Source: T3Sed10-213 sp012519365
GTDB taxonomy: Bacteria > Planctomycetota > Phycisphaerae > Sedimentisphaerales > Anaerohalosphaeraceae
NCBI GenBank assembly: GCA_033809355.1
Contig: JAPXLV010000002.1
Coordinates: forward strand, 1 to 64,000
Direction: 5' to 3'
Length of the DNA: 64,000 nucleotides
Position 1 is the first letter of the stretch. Each line of letters starts with the position of its first letter. This document shows positions 53,620 to 62,856 of the stretch, piece by piece. A program made the position numbers and the translations under genes. A model generated the notes under the pieces. The model was not told the origin of the DNA. It worked only from the letters and a program-made list of their open reading frames with translations, and did no database searches.

Positions 53620-54834
53620 ATGCCTCGATTTGAATACATTGCGATAAACGCCGCACGCAAGACGGAGAAAGGCACGGTTACGGCCGAGAATGCGTATGCG
53701 GCGCGCAAGCATCTGCGGGCGCGCGGGCTGCACCCGACCCAGATCGAGCAGGTGCGGATGGAAACGACCCGCAAGTCGCTGGGCAGTCTGATGCGCAAAA
53801 GCGGCCGCAAGCAGGTGGTCGGCTTTACGCGAGAGTTGGCCACGATGCTCAATTCGGGTATCAAGCTGACCGAGGCGCTGTCGGTGCTGATTGGGCAGGT
53901 TTCCGACCCGCAGCTTCGCGCGGCCGTGACGGAGATTCGCGATCGGGTGGTGACGGGCGAATCGCTGGCCGACTCGATGGCAGAATATGACCAGTTTTTT
54001 GACCTGATTTATGTCAGTATGATTCGTGTCGGCGAGGTAACCGGCTCGCTGCCCCAGACCCTGTCCACGATGGCGGCGTTTATGGACAAGCGCCAGCGGC
54101 TGGAAGCCAAGATGACTACGGTGATGATGTATCCGGTCATTTTGATGTTTGTGTGTATTGTGGTACTGCTGGTGATCATGATTGCGGTGATTCCCAAAAT
54201 CACCGAGCAGTTGGTTCGGGCCGGCCAGGAGTTGCCTTGGTTGACACGGTTTATGATGGGCATTTCGGATGTGCTGACCAGTGGGTGGGTGCTGGCGATT
54301 GTTGCCGGGATTGCCGGGATTGTGCTGCTGTACAAATGGGCGGTGCGAACACGGCGGGGGGCTTATTGGCGGGATAAATTGCTGTTGAGCCTGCCGGGGT
54401 TCGGCCCGCTGCTCAAACAGCGGATTGTCTCGCGGTTTACCTCTACGCTGGCGACGCTGTTGGGGTCGGGATTGTCGATGGCCGAGTCGCTGCGGATTGT
54501 GTCGCAGGTTACCGGCAACGTCATTATGGCCGATGCCATCAAGCAGGCCCGCGAGCGGATTTTGTCCGGGGCCGATATCGCCACGCCGCTGCGCGAAAGC
54601 GGAGTGCTGGATCCGACGATTTCGCATATGGTCACTGTCGGCGAAAAAAGCGGCGAGTTGGAACAGATGCTCAAGATGATCAGTGAGAATCTGGAGGCCT
54701 CCTCGGATCTGGTGATCGAACGGCTCAGTGCGATTGTCGAACCGCTGATTATTGTGTTTATGGCGGCGATTATCGGGGCGATTGCCTATGCAACATTGAT
54801 GCCGTTGTTCCAGTATTCGGTGACCCAGTTTTAA
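53620..54834 (+). CDS. gspF: Type II secretion inner membrane platform protein GspF
   Basis: A 404-residue platform protein with two repeats of the T2SSF domain (around residues 68-190 and 270-395). The repeats contain FTRELATMLNSGIKLTEAL and RFTSTLATLLGSGLSMAESL. Three transmembrane helices follow each or lie between them. N-terminus YIAINAARKTEKGTV is typical of GspF. It anchors GspE and the pseudopilus. The start ATG is directly after the AT-rich cassette and has no strong ribosome-binding site, which may have been disrupted. Confidence 0.94.
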   Translation: MPRFEYIAINAARKTEKGTVTAENAYAARKHLRARGLHPTQIEQVRMETTRKSLGSLMRKSGRKQVVGFTRELATMLNSGIKLTEALSVLIGQVSDPQLRAAVTEIRDRVVTGESLADSMAEYDQFFDLIYVSMIRVGEVTGSLPQTLSTMAAFMDKRQRLEAKMTTVMMYPVILMFVCIVVLLVIMIAVIPKITEQLVRAGQELPWLTRFMMGISDVLTSGWVLAIVAGIAGIVLLYKWAVRTRRGAYWRDKLLLSLPGFGPLLKQRIVSRFTSTLATLLGSGLSMAESLRIVSQVTGNVIMADAIKQARERILSGADIATPLRESGVLDPTISHMVTVGEKSGELEQMLKMISENLEASSDLVIERLSAIVEPLIIVFMAAIIGAIAYATLMPLFQYSVTQF

Positions 54835-54935
54835 GGGCAAAGGTGACCTGTTGAGTGTGTATGTAACGGCGAGTGCCTGTAAGAGTTCTAAGATTGTGTG
54901 TTAACCTTTTTAAGATGTTAGTCTGTGAGGTGATT

Positions 54936-55367
54936 ATGCGACGAAGACATAAAAATGCATTTACGCTGGTCGAACTAATGGCGGTGCTGTTGATTATTGC
55001 GCTGCTGGCGGGAGTGGCGGCCAAAAACTTTATGGGGCAGACCGAGAAGGCCAAGGTCACCACCACCAAGGCGACGCTCAAGACGCTGCACCAGGCGGTC
55101 AATATGTTTAAGTTGGACACAGGCCGTTATCCGACCGAGGAAATGGGATTGTACGAGTTGATCGAACAGCCCGCGGATGTGGAATATTGGACGCCGGGCG
55201 GCTATTTGGAGACCACGGATGTGCCGCGCGATGCCTGGAAAAATGAGTTTGTCTATCAGCTCAATCCCGAAAGCGGAAAGCCGTTTGTGATTATCAGCTA
55301 CGGGGCTGACGGTCGCGAGGGCGGTGAAGGCTACGACGCGGACCTGTACAGTACCGACGTGGATTGA
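54936..55367 (+). CDS. gspG: Type II secretion major pseudopilin GspG
   Basis: A 143-residue major pseudopilin. Prepilin leader RRRHKNA then FTLVELMAVLLIIALLAG with the conserved Glu at +5; the residue before the cleavage point is Ala rather than Gly, common in this phylum. The globular part has the GspG features TGRYPTEEMGLYELIEQP, WKNEFVYQLNPE and GADGREGGEG with the calcium-binding C-terminal region. The ATG at 54936 follows GAGGTG. The prepilin peptidase is not in this window. Confidence 0.93.
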   Translation: MRRRHKNAFTLVELMAVLLIIALLAGVAAKNFMGQTEKAKVTTTKATLKTLHQAVNMFKLDTGRYPTEEMGLYELIEQPADVEYWTPGGYLETTDVPRDAWKNEFVYQLNPESGKPFVIISYGADGREGGEGYDADLYSTDVD

Positions 55368-55437
55368 TGGATTGACGATTAACAATCGACTATCGGCGAT
55401 TAAGGAAGGTCGATTGGTGATTGAGGATGAAAAGAAA

Positions 55438-56022
55438 ATGTTCTTGTGTCCGCAATGGTGGGTGCTGGCGCGATGCCGTCGCGGCGGACTGGTGCTGATT
55501 GAGCTGCTGATGGTTGTTGCGCTGCTCGGGCTGATGACCGGTATCGCGATGCTGGGGTTCGGGGCGATGTGGGGTGATACACATTTCAAGAGCCGAGCCG
55601 AGCAGTTGGTAAACACCTTTCAGATGGCCTATGAGGCGGCCCTTCAGAGTGACCGCCGCTACGCGGTGATTCTGGATCAGCTGAACAATGTGTACATCCT
55701 GCGTCAGTTTGAGACGCTGGATTTGCAGACCCTGCCGGATGATGAGGCGATCATCACAGTCGGCCGGTTTGATGAGGATTTTCAGTTTGATTACGTGCTC
55801 TATGATGATTTGGAAGACACGCGCGAACGCGGCGAATCCTTTACCGAGGCGCGGTTTTATGCCGGCCGGGCCGGCTGGCAGTTCGGCGGCAAGGTGGTGC
55901 TGCGCGATCGCGAGGGGCGGCCATGGTCGATCGTGATTCATCGGCTCGGCAAGCCGGTGCAATTGGTCGAAGGGGATGCGGAAATCCTGCTGCCCCAGAC
56001 GGCTGACAAGGTGCCGTTTTAG
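55438..56022 (+). CDS. gspH: Type II secretion minor pseudopilin GspH-like
   Basis: A 194-residue minor pseudopilin with leader ending RCRRGG before LVLIELLMVVALLGLMTG, so cleavage would leave Leu, not Phe, at +1 with Glu at +5. The C-terminal beta domain is divergent (GRPWSIVIHRLGKPVQLV). Start is uncertain: ATG 55438 is used because the leader would otherwise be long; a GTG at 55417 also follows a ribosome-binding site. Position between G and I supports the call. Confidence 0.8.
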   Translation: MFLCPQWWVLARCRRGGLVLIELLMVVALLGLMTGIAMLGFGAMWGDTHFKSRAEQLVNTFQMAYEAALQSDRRYAVILDQLNNVYILRQFETLDLQTLPDDEAIITVGRFDEDFQFDYVLYDDLEDTRERGESFTEARFYAGRAGWQFGGKVVLRDREGRPWSIVIHRLGKPVQLVEGDAEILLPQTADKVPF

Positions 56023-56057
56023 ACAGAAGATAACAGTCAGAGGACAGAAGTCGGGAT

Positions 56058-57008
56058 ATGGCAAGCCGATCGTATAAAGCGTTTACGCTGGTGGAAGTAG
56101 CGGTCACGATTGTGATCATTGCGCTGATCACCGGCACCTCGATGACAATTCTGGACCGAGCGGTCGGGGCGTTGAATGATATGCGTCTTCGAAACGCGGC
56201 CTTTGAGACGGCTCGCCAAAATATGGAAGCCCTGCTTTCACTCAACAGCGTCAAAGATACGGTCGAGTACGGCATCAGCGAGGTGCATCCGGAGATCCAG
56301 TGGCAGGTGGTTGTTGAGCCGTTCCACGAGCCGATCAATAATGCCATGTGGGTGCGGGCGGTGTGCTCGGCTGGCTATACCGACAGCAAAGGCGACTATC
56401 AGGAAATTGAGCTGGAGCATTGGTTGACGAATCTGCCGGGCGAAGTGGTGCGTCAGATTCTTCAGCAGCAGCGCGCCGAAGAGGAGTATTTGAGTCTGCT
56501 TTCCGGCACGGCCTCCGGCCAGGACGAAGCGGCGGTGCAGGAAACGACCATTGCCTATCTGCAAGACAGCGGGCTGGATGTGGACGCCTATACAAGTTTT
56601 CTGGAACGGCAGCGGCGCCAAAAACTGGAGTATATCTCCAAACATGGTTTCGACGACGGCTATACCGAGTTTATCGAGGAGTTGCGCGAACAGGAAAATC
56701 GGTTTCTTGAGCGGATCGGAATGGATTTTGACAAATACAACGCCTTTGCCAAAACCTATGAGCCGACATACCTCGGCTGGAGCGGCTCGCGATCGAGCGG
56801 CGGCGGAAGCGGTGCATCGGGCACGGACAGCGGCGGTTCCTCGACGGGACAAGGCGACTCATCCGGGCCGCCCGATTCTTCCGGCAGCCGGCCGCAAACA
56901 CCGACCGAACAACCGAACAAGGTCTGGACGGCCGACGAGTTTCGCCGGCAATTTCCGAATATCCCGGAAGAGTTGATTCCGATTTTCCTGCAATTGCTGA
57001 ATTCGTAA
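56058..57008 (+). CDS. gspI: Type II secretion minor pseudopilin GspI-like with long C-terminal extension
   Basis: A 316-residue protein. The leader ends MASRSYKA and the helix starts FTLVEVAVTIVIIALITG; after it comes a small domain to about residue 125. Ordinary GspI is near 120-130 residues; here a further 190 residues follow with a helical segment rich in Glu/Gln, a Gly/Ser linker (SGSRSSGGGSGASGTDSGGS) and a Pro-rich piece. The extension's role is unknown. gspJ begins on the next base after its stop. Confidence 0.8.
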   Translation: MASRSYKAFTLVEVAVTIVIIALITGTSMTILDRAVGALNDMRLRNAAFETARQNMEALLSLNSVKDTVEYGISEVHPEIQWQVVVEPFHEPINNAMWVRAVCSAGYTDSKGDYQEIELEHWLTNLPGEVVRQILQQQRAEEEYLSLLSGTASGQDEAAVQETTIAYLQDSGLDVDAYTSFLERQRRQKLEYISKHGFDDGYTEFIEELREQENRFLERIGMDFDKYNAFAKTYEPTYLGWSGSRSSGGGSGASGTDSGGSSTGQGDSSGPPDSSGSRPQTPTEQPNKVWTADEFRRQFPNIPEELIPIFLQLLNS

Positions 57009-57833
57009 ATGACAAAAAAAACATCCCAATTCGGTTTTTATGACAAAGGTTTCACGCTGATTGAAACGCTGGTGGTGCTGACGCTCTCGGCGGCCCTGCT
57101 GACGGCGGTCTTGCAGATGTACCACCGTGTTCGGCGGGATGTGAGCCAGTTGACCGGTCATCTGGACGAAAACCGGCTGGCGCAGGAGATTTTGCAAAAA
57201 ATCGCCGAGGACATCGACCGTCTGGTGGCGCCGGGGTTTGACGCGACGATTCAGTTTCGCAACAAGTACGACAACAGATACAACTCGGCGCAATTGACCA
57301 TCGAAAACAAATACTACGGCAAAGGCAATCCGCCTCGTGCGGATGTCTTTGAACGGGTGGTCTGGCAGACGACGTATGACCCGTTTACGCAGTCGCTGAT
57401 ATTGTATCGCATGCACGACGGGCTGAATTATGAAGACAAGGTGATCGAAAGCGGGTCGGATGTCTCTCCCAGCGGCGGCCTGTTTATTCCCATCACCGAC
57501 GGCTTGACGCATTTTGAACTGCGATCTCAGCAGGGCGATGCCTTCGGTACGGCCTGGACATCCACGACCCTGCCGACGGCGGTGCAAATCGGCATTTCGT
57601 TTGCTCCGCTGGAGGAACTGCCGACGGGCCGGCTGGGCGTGCCGGAAGAGAAAATTTTGTATCGAACGGTAGCAGTGGATCGAACACGGTTTATTCCCTA
57701 TCAGTTTATTCCGCGCAAGATTGACACTGAGACGCTGCCGGCGGTCGATCCGAACGATATCGATGTGGATGCCGAACAAATACCGGCCGATGAAACGACC
57801 GACTTGCAGAGGCCGGAAGAATCGGACAGGTAA
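57009..57833 (+). CDS. gspJ: Type II secretion minor pseudopilin GspJ-like
   Basis: A 274-residue pseudopilin with a canonical leader (FGFYDKG then FTLIETLVVLTLSAALLTAV) and a beta-rich head. Family features are weak apart from the N-terminus; the position between I and K and the acidic, probably disordered tail support a J-type tip protein. No gap to gspI. Confidence 0.8.
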   Translation: MTKKTSQFGFYDKGFTLIETLVVLTLSAALLTAVLQMYHRVRRDVSQLTGHLDENRLAQEILQKIAEDIDRLVAPGFDATIQFRNKYDNRYNSAQLTIENKYYGKGNPPRADVFERVVWQTTYDPFTQSLILYRMHDGLNYEDKVIESGSDVSPSGGLFIPITDGLTHFELRSQQGDAFGTAWTSTTLPTAVQIGISFAPLEELPTGRLGVPEEKILYRTVAVDRTRFIPYQFIPRKIDTETLPAVDPNDIDVDAEQIPADETTDLQRPEESDR

Positions 57834-57842
57834 ATAACGTCA

Positions 57843-59267
57843 ATGAAAGCGATGATGAACCGAACCCAACAAACACGATGGAGATACCGACCGCCTGCCG
57901 GGGTGGCGCTGGTGGTAGCGGTGGTAACGCTGGCGGTGCTGTCGGCACTGCTGGCGGGATTGTCGGTTCGCGTGGCGATGGTCAAACGCCGTCAGGCGTA
58001 TATGATTGAGTACCAGCGGGCACGATACGCGTTGGATTCGGCGATGAAATATATCTTCAGTACCCTGCCGCGTCAGAATTTTCGCCTTTCGGCCCGTCAG
58101 GATCTGCCCGATTTTTCGGATTTGTTTGCAATGAATGATCAGCAGTACCGAATTTTTTTGCAGAACTGGGCCGAGACGGCAACCGATGAGCAGCTTGAGA
58201 AGGTCCTCAAGCCCGATGCCGTTCTGAACAAAATGCCTCCGTTAAGCAGCACGGAAATGGTCAGTCATCTGGCGGCGCTGTTCGGGGTTGCCGTGAATGA
58301 CCCCAATCTGCCGCTGCCGGAGCAACCATCCATGGGGGGGGATTCGGCCGTTGATGCGTGGGATACAATTCTTGAAATTGATCCGAATGATATGCAGGTG
58401 CCAGGGCCGTATGGCCCGCCGTGGCCGTATGTGATTGAGCCGATAGAGCTTCAAATCGGCTCGGCCAGGGCGGTCATCACCATCGAAGATGAAAACGCCA
58501 AGATGCCGCTGGCCTGGGCGATAACCAATCGAGAAACGGTCAACAAACAGGCCCAGGCCGTTTTGTCGACGTTTTGCGACTGGATGGGCATGAGCGATGC
58601 TGAGCAAAAGACACTAGCAAAGCAGCTTGAACAGATCGCCGAGTATAAGACGTTTGAGTTGAGTTCCAGTGAAACGCTGCTTCAGAGGCAAAGTACCGCC
58701 TCGACGGCTCGAACGCCGCAGACCGAGCGTATCACCACCACCCGTACAGCGGCACAGACGCGGCAGGTTCAACAGCAGGCTCAGGCGGCCCAGGCCGCAC
58801 GGCCGAGATCGCCCGCAGAGAATGCGGCGGATTTTGCCAAGTTGTTTCACAGCGCCCTGCTGGATCGCCAGTCGCTGGCTCGGCCGGTCGGCCATACGGC
58901 GCTGCCGGATGAGTCGCCGTTGAAATATCTGGCGTTGTGGGGTTCGCAGCGGGTCAACGTCAATACGGCACCGCGGCACGTGCTGGAAGCGGCTTTGACA
59001 TTCGGCGGCGGTGATGTGGCTGATTTGGCTGAGAAGATTATCCGCAAACGACAGGAAAAGCCGATCCAAAAAATAGACGATCTGAAAGACGCCTTTTATG
59101 GCGATAGTTTGGTGATTGAGCGTGCCAAAGATTATCTGACGACGACGAGTAATTTTTTTCTGATTCGTGTGGTCGGACAAAGCGGCAACGCCCGTGTGAC
59201 GGCGGTCGCGGCGGTCATTAAAGAAGGCCGAACTGTTGAGGAATTGGCGATTTTGTATGGATTGTGA
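57843..59267 (+). CDS. gspK: Type II secretion minor pseudopilin GspK-like
   Basis: A 474-residue protein with leader RYRPPAG before VALVVAVVTLAVLSALLAG, without Glu at +5 as is usual for GspK. It contains the helix-hairpin-helix region VNVNTAPRHVLEAALTFGGG and KIIRKRQEKPIQKIDDLKD that marks the GspK family, plus an inserted Gln/Arg/Thr-rich linker around residues 275-325. GspK caps the pseudopilus tip. Confidence 0.88.
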   Translation: MKAMMNRTQQTRWRYRPPAGVALVVAVVTLAVLSALLAGLSVRVAMVKRRQAYMIEYQRARYALDSAMKYIFSTLPRQNFRLSARQDLPDFSDLFAMNDQQYRIFLQNWAETATDEQLEKVLKPDAVLNKMPPLSSTEMVSHLAALFGVAVNDPNLPLPEQPSMGGDSAVDAWDTILEIDPNDMQVPGPYGPPWPYVIEPIELQIGSARAVITIEDENAKMPLAWAITNRETVNKQAQAVLSTFCDWMGMSDAEQKTLAKQLEQIAEYKTFELSSSETLLQRQSTASTARTPQTERITTTRTAAQTRQVQQQAQAAQAARPRSPAENAADFAKLFHSALLDRQSLARPVGHTALPDESPLKYLALWGSQRVNVNTAPRHVLEAALTFGGGDVADLAEKIIRKRQEKPIQKIDDLKDAFYGDSLVIERAKDYLTTTSNFFLIRVVGQSGNARVTAVAAVIKEGRTVEELAILYGL

Positions 59268-59329
59268 GGTCAGAGATCAGTGGTCAGAAGACAGAGATTG
59301 GACAGTTTGGATAAACAGGAGTTGTACAC

Positions 59330-60763
59330 GTGGAACAGTCTCACAGCGTAGGGTTGTATTTGGCTCGTGATCGAGCGGTGGCCGTTCGGCTGTCAGAAAA
59401 AGAGCCGGGGACGATCAGTGCTGTCCTGGCGATTCAGCCGGATGAAGAGATGTCGGCACAGACGATGGCCCTTGAAGCGGCCGGGGCGATTCGCCGCGAG
59501 GGCACCGTCGTCGAACACCTGTTCGTCGCACTCGATGGCGGCTATTATACGCAATATAATCTGCACTCGGAATTCAGTGATCCGCGGCAGGTGGAAAGCA
59601 CGATCAAGTTTGACGTGGAAGAAGCCGCCGCAACCGATGCGATGAATCTGGCGGTAACGTTTATGATTACCGGCCCGCTGCCGACCGGCTCGGAGGTGAC
59701 GGCCTTTGCCGCCGATCGGCAATCGGTTACCGATATTCTGCTGGACATCCATGAAGGCGGTCTGGATCCGGAAATGATCGAGCCGGACGCGGTATGTCTG
59801 GCGCGTGTGCTGGAGCATACGCTGGAGATTTCCAAGCATCCCGACACGCTGTATGTTTTGGTGACCGAGAGCAGCGGGTACTTTATTCAGCCCGGCCACG
59901 AAGGGTACGCCCCGAAGACGCGTTCCTTTTTGCTGCAACCTGATCACTATCGTACTGCGGCGTTGACGCGGGAGATCTTATTGACGATGGCCGCGACCGA
60001 TTCTGAGTCGCCGCTGAAAAAAGTGGTTTTTGTCGATACGCCGCAGGGGGTCGATCAGCAGGCTTTGGCGCAACGAACGGGTCTGGAAGTTGGCGTCGAG
60101 TCGGCCCTCACAAAGTTTCATTGCCGAATGCCTTTCGATCACGCTCTTTCGGGCGGGGCCGTGTTGATGGCTGTCGGGGCGGCGATGGCACCGGTGGAAC
60201 GGCGCGGGTCGGCCGATTTTCGGCGTGATTTTATGCCGTATCAGGGCAAGCGAAAGATGATGGAATCGAGCCTGCGATTGGCCGGTATTTCGTTGGCGGT
60301 GCTGCTGGCGTCGATTGCGATCTATTTTCAATCGCGAACCTGGCGGATGACGGCCTATGCCGAGACGCTCCATACCAAGCTGGCGGATGAATATCGTGCT
60401 GCGATGTATGGCAGCAATCCGCCGACCACCGAGGCGATTACGTCGCGATTGCGGCGGACATTGAACAATGTTCGGCGGGTGCAGGAAGGGCTGGGGCCGG
60501 GCGACGATAAGTCGGTGCCGGCCAAACTGACGTTCCTGCTTGAGGCGATTAACAACGCGCCGCCGTCGGTGGATGTTGTTATTCAGCAGATCAACATCAG
60601 CGAACGGACGATGCGGGTCAAAGGCGACACCAACAGTCGGCGTGCGACGTTGGATTTGTTTGAGGCCATCAAAAAGCATCCCCGCCTGCGATTCGGTCAG
60701 GAACGGATGTCCATGGCGGGCAATCGAGACAATTTCGAATTTACCGTCGAACCGGCACAATGA
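59330..60763 (+). CDS. gspL: Type II secretion GspL-like (PilM/PilN-type) assembly protein
   Basis: A 477-residue protein. Residues 1-300 form an actin-like PilM/GspL cytoplasmic domain (VGLYLARDRAVAVRLSEKE, STIKFDVEEAAATDAMNLAV), followed by one transmembrane helix (about 315-335, SLAVLLASIAIYF) and a periplasmic ferredoxin-like part. This PilM-PilN fusion shape is that of GspL, which links GspE to the membrane. The start is GTG at 59330 after AGGAG. Identity to classic GspL is low. Confidence 0.75.
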   Translation: MEQSHSVGLYLARDRAVAVRLSEKEPGTISAVLAIQPDEEMSAQTMALEAAGAIRREGTVVEHLFVALDGGYYTQYNLHSEFSDPRQVESTIKFDVEEAAATDAMNLAVTFMITGPLPTGSEVTAFAADRQSVTDILLDIHEGGLDPEMIEPDAVCLARVLEHTLEISKHPDTLYVLVTESSGYFIQPGHEGYAPKTRSFLLQPDHYRTAALTREILLTMAATDSESPLKKVVFVDTPQGVDQQALAQRTGLEVGVESALTKFHCRMPFDHALSGGAVLMAVGAAMAPVERRGSADFRRDFMPYQGKRKMMESSLRLAGISLAVLLASIAIYFQSRTWRMTAYAETLHTKLADEYRAAMYGSNPPTTEAITSRLRRTLNNVRRVQEGLGPGDDKSVPAKLTFLLEAINNAPPSVDVVIQQINISERTMRVKGDTNSRRATLDLFEAIKKHPRLRFGQERMSMAGNRDNFEFTVEPAQ

Positions 60764-60771
60764 GGTCAGTT

Positions 60772-61275
60772 ATGAAAGCGTATCTGAAAAATCCGTTGTT
60801 TTACTATATTGCGATCTGTATGTTTGCCGGTCTGTGGGCGGTAACGGCTGCGGCGGTGTTTTATCCGCGTGCGCTGGCAACCTGGCAAAAAGAAAAACAA
60901 GATTACGAGGCAGCCGAGGAGTTATTGGCTCAGATTATCAAGATCGAGCCGCAGCGTCTGACGTATCAGCAAAAAGATGGCCAGACGACCGGTGATTTTG
61001 ATTTCAGCAGGGCGGTCAACGAGTTCGCGGTGTTGTTTTCCATTTCCCCGGCCAATTTTACGTTGAATACCCGCGGCGAAATCCGACGTGCCGGCAAACG
61101 AGCGCGGTCGGCGACGCTTTCGATTCGCACCATCGACATCGAACGCACGGCCAAATTTCTTTCGGCGATGCTGGTTCGCTGGCCGGAGCTGCAATGCGAG
61201 CAGCTTACCTTTGAAAAACTGCCTCAGGGCAAAGACAACTGGCGCGTCGATATGACGCTAACCTATTATTACTGA
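60772..61275 (+). CDS. gspM: Type II secretion GspM/PilO-like membrane protein
   Basis: A 167-residue protein with one N-terminal transmembrane helix (residues 10-35), a coiled-coil stretch (KEKQDYEAAEELLAQII) and a small alpha/beta domain ending in alternating strands (WRVDMTLTYYY), as in GspM and PilO. Assignment rests on architecture and position after the L-like gene. Start ATG after GAGGT. Last gene of the operon. Confidence 0.65.
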   Translation: MKAYLKNPLFYYIAICMFAGLWAVTAAAVFYPRALATWQKEKQDYEAAEELLAQIIKIEPQRLTYQQKDGQTTGDFDFSRAVNEFAVLFSISPANFTLNTRGEIRRAGKRARSATLSIRTIDIERTAKFLSAMLVRWPELQCEQLTFEKLPQGKDNWRVDMTLTYYY

Positions 61276-61341
61276 GTATTACTGAGCGGGCAGAACGTCT
61301 CTGCTGAAGGAATCGGTGTTTTCTTGGCGACACATTTCGCA

Positions 61342-61367
61342 CGCCTTGGCGGGTTTTTGCCGAAGGC
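61342..61367 (+). terminator. Hairpin after the secretion operon
   Basis: CGCCTTGGC pairs with GCCGAAGGCG around an eight-base loop, with one bulge. There is no U run after it, so it may be a weak or factor-dependent terminator. The rest of 61276-61500 shows nothing definite. Confidence 0.35.
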
Positions 61368-61509
61368 GGGGCGTTTTGTGATTTGTTGCCGTCGCGTCGG
61401 CATTGTCGGCCCTCGGCCCCGCATAGTCAGGCAAGTGCCTTCTCCTGCTTTTCTCTGATGCTGCAAAGCGACGAATGCGGAGGGTGTGCGCGATCGAAAA
61501 AGTTCTCTC

Positions 61510-61538
61510 TTGATTGCTGGCGACAGGTGGCGTAAAAT
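61510..61538 (+). promoter_or_regulatory. Putative sigma-70 promoter of the sugar kinase gene
   Basis: TTGATT at 61510-61515, 17 bases, TAAAAT at 61533-61538. Start codon lies 77 bp downstream. Confidence 0.65.
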
Positions 61539-61540
61539 TT

Positions 61541-61553
61541 CTCAAGTCTTGAG
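61541..61553. promoter_or_regulatory. Operator-like palindrome at the kinase transcription start
   Basis: A perfect dyad CTCAAG-T-CTTGAG beginning two bases after the -10, so it would cover the start of transcription. The regulator is unknown. Confidence 0.45.
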
Positions 61554-61615
61554 CAATAACTGTCGAACGCGGCCGAAAAACACGCAACTATTCGGGAAAA
61601 GGAAAGGAAGTCGTT

Positions 61616-62695
61616 ATGGGTATTGAACTTAAAAAAGAGTACACCTACAGTCTTGTTGTGCCGACCAGCATGGGGGTTCGTCTGACGCCGCTCTACGGCC
61701 AGCCGATGCACTGCGGCCGAACGCTGATGATGCAGGCGACCAGCGCCGAGACCAACGTTGCCAGTGTCGTGTCGTATCTGGGGCTGCCGGTCAAGGTTTT
61801 GACCACCTTTGTCAAGGACAGCCCGATTGCCCGGTTTATCAAAGACGATTTGGCCAGTCGGCATATGGCCTATGAGGGCAAGGAGGTGCCTCAAGGCGGC
61901 CCGTGGGGCTATCGCCATCAATTCAACCTGGCCGACAGCGGCTACGGCAGTCGCGGCCCGCGGGTGCACAACGACCGCGCCGGCGAGGTCGGGCGAACGC
62001 TGAATGTCAAAGATTTCGATCTGGATCGGCTGTTTGGTAAGGAAGGTGTCCAGATTGTGCATATGTCGGGGCTGATCGCGGCGCTGTCGCCGGAGACGGG
62101 GACATTCTGTCTGGAATTGGCCCGGGCGGCTAAAAAATACGGCACGCGGATCTCGTTTGACCTGAACTATCGGGCTTCGTTCTGGAAGAATCGCGAGCAG
62201 GAACTGCGGGAGATTTTCACCGAAATCGCTCAGGCTTCCGACATTTTGGTCGGCAATGAGGAAGATTTTCAATTGTGTTTGGGGCTGGAAGGACCCGAGG
62301 CCGGAGGCAAGGACATTGCCGCCAAAATTGATAGTTTCAAGGCGATGATCGCCAGCGCCAAAAAGGCCTTTCCGAATGCCACGGTTTTTGCGACGACGCT
62401 GCGGCAGGTTATCAGCGTCAACCTGCATTTATGGGGGGCGATTATGGCCGCCGGCGATGGGTGGCACGTCATCGAGCCGCGAGAAATCACCGTGCTGGAC
62501 CGCATCGGCGGCGGCGACGGTTTTGTCGGCGGTATGCTCTATGCCATCCTGAAAGGCTGGGATTCGGAAAAATGGGCACAGTTTGGCTGGGCCACCGGCG
62601 CACTGGCCACGACCATGCTGACCGACTACGGCCAGCCGGCCGATGAAGAGCAGCTCTGGAGCATCTGGCAGGGCAACGCCCGCGTCAAACGCTGA
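61616..62695 (+). CDS. kdgK: PfkB family sugar kinase, 2-dehydro-3-deoxygluconokinase type
   Basis: A 359-residue carbohydrate kinase. Ribokinase-fold features are visible: TSAETNVASVVSYLGLPV early, SFDLNYRASFW, and the catalytic base/anion hole DRIGGGDGFVGGML near residue 295. The Asn-Tyr-Arg pattern and length fit KDG kinases, which phosphorylate 2-keto-3-deoxygluconate from uronate (pectin, alginate) breakdown. Exact sugar specificity is inferred. It has its own promoter with an operator-like dyad and a terminator. Confidence 0.82.
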   Translation: MGIELKKEYTYSLVVPTSMGVRLTPLYGQPMHCGRTLMMQATSAETNVASVVSYLGLPVKVLTTFVKDSPIARFIKDDLASRHMAYEGKEVPQGGPWGYRHQFNLADSGYGSRGPRVHNDRAGEVGRTLNVKDFDLDRLFGKEGVQIVHMSGLIAALSPETGTFCLELARAAKKYGTRISFDLNYRASFWKNREQELREIFTEIAQASDILVGNEEDFQLCLGLEGPEAGGKDIAAKIDSFKAMIASAKKAFPNATVFATTLRQVISVNLHLWGAIMAAGDGWHVIEPREITVLDRIGGGDGFVGGMLYAILKGWDSEKWAQFGWATGALATTMLTDYGQPADEEQLWSIWQGNARVKR

Positions 62696-62740
62696 CCGGC
62701 AAGACAATGGCGATGCCTGTCTATTCTTAAAAAACTCCAG

Positions 62741-62768
62741 AGGGCGAACCGATGCGTTCGCCCTTTAT
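62741..62768 (+). terminator. Terminator after the sugar kinase gene
   Basis: AGGGCGAAC / GTTCGCCCT stem with a six-base loop, followed by TTATTAT, a weak U tract. Confidence 0.75.
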
Positions 62769-62856
62769 TATCCGCATCGAACAGGGTTTGCGTTGGGCGA
62801 CTTTTAACGGTAAAATGAAGAAAAAGTTCATCTGATTTTTTGGGTTAGGGGTGACG

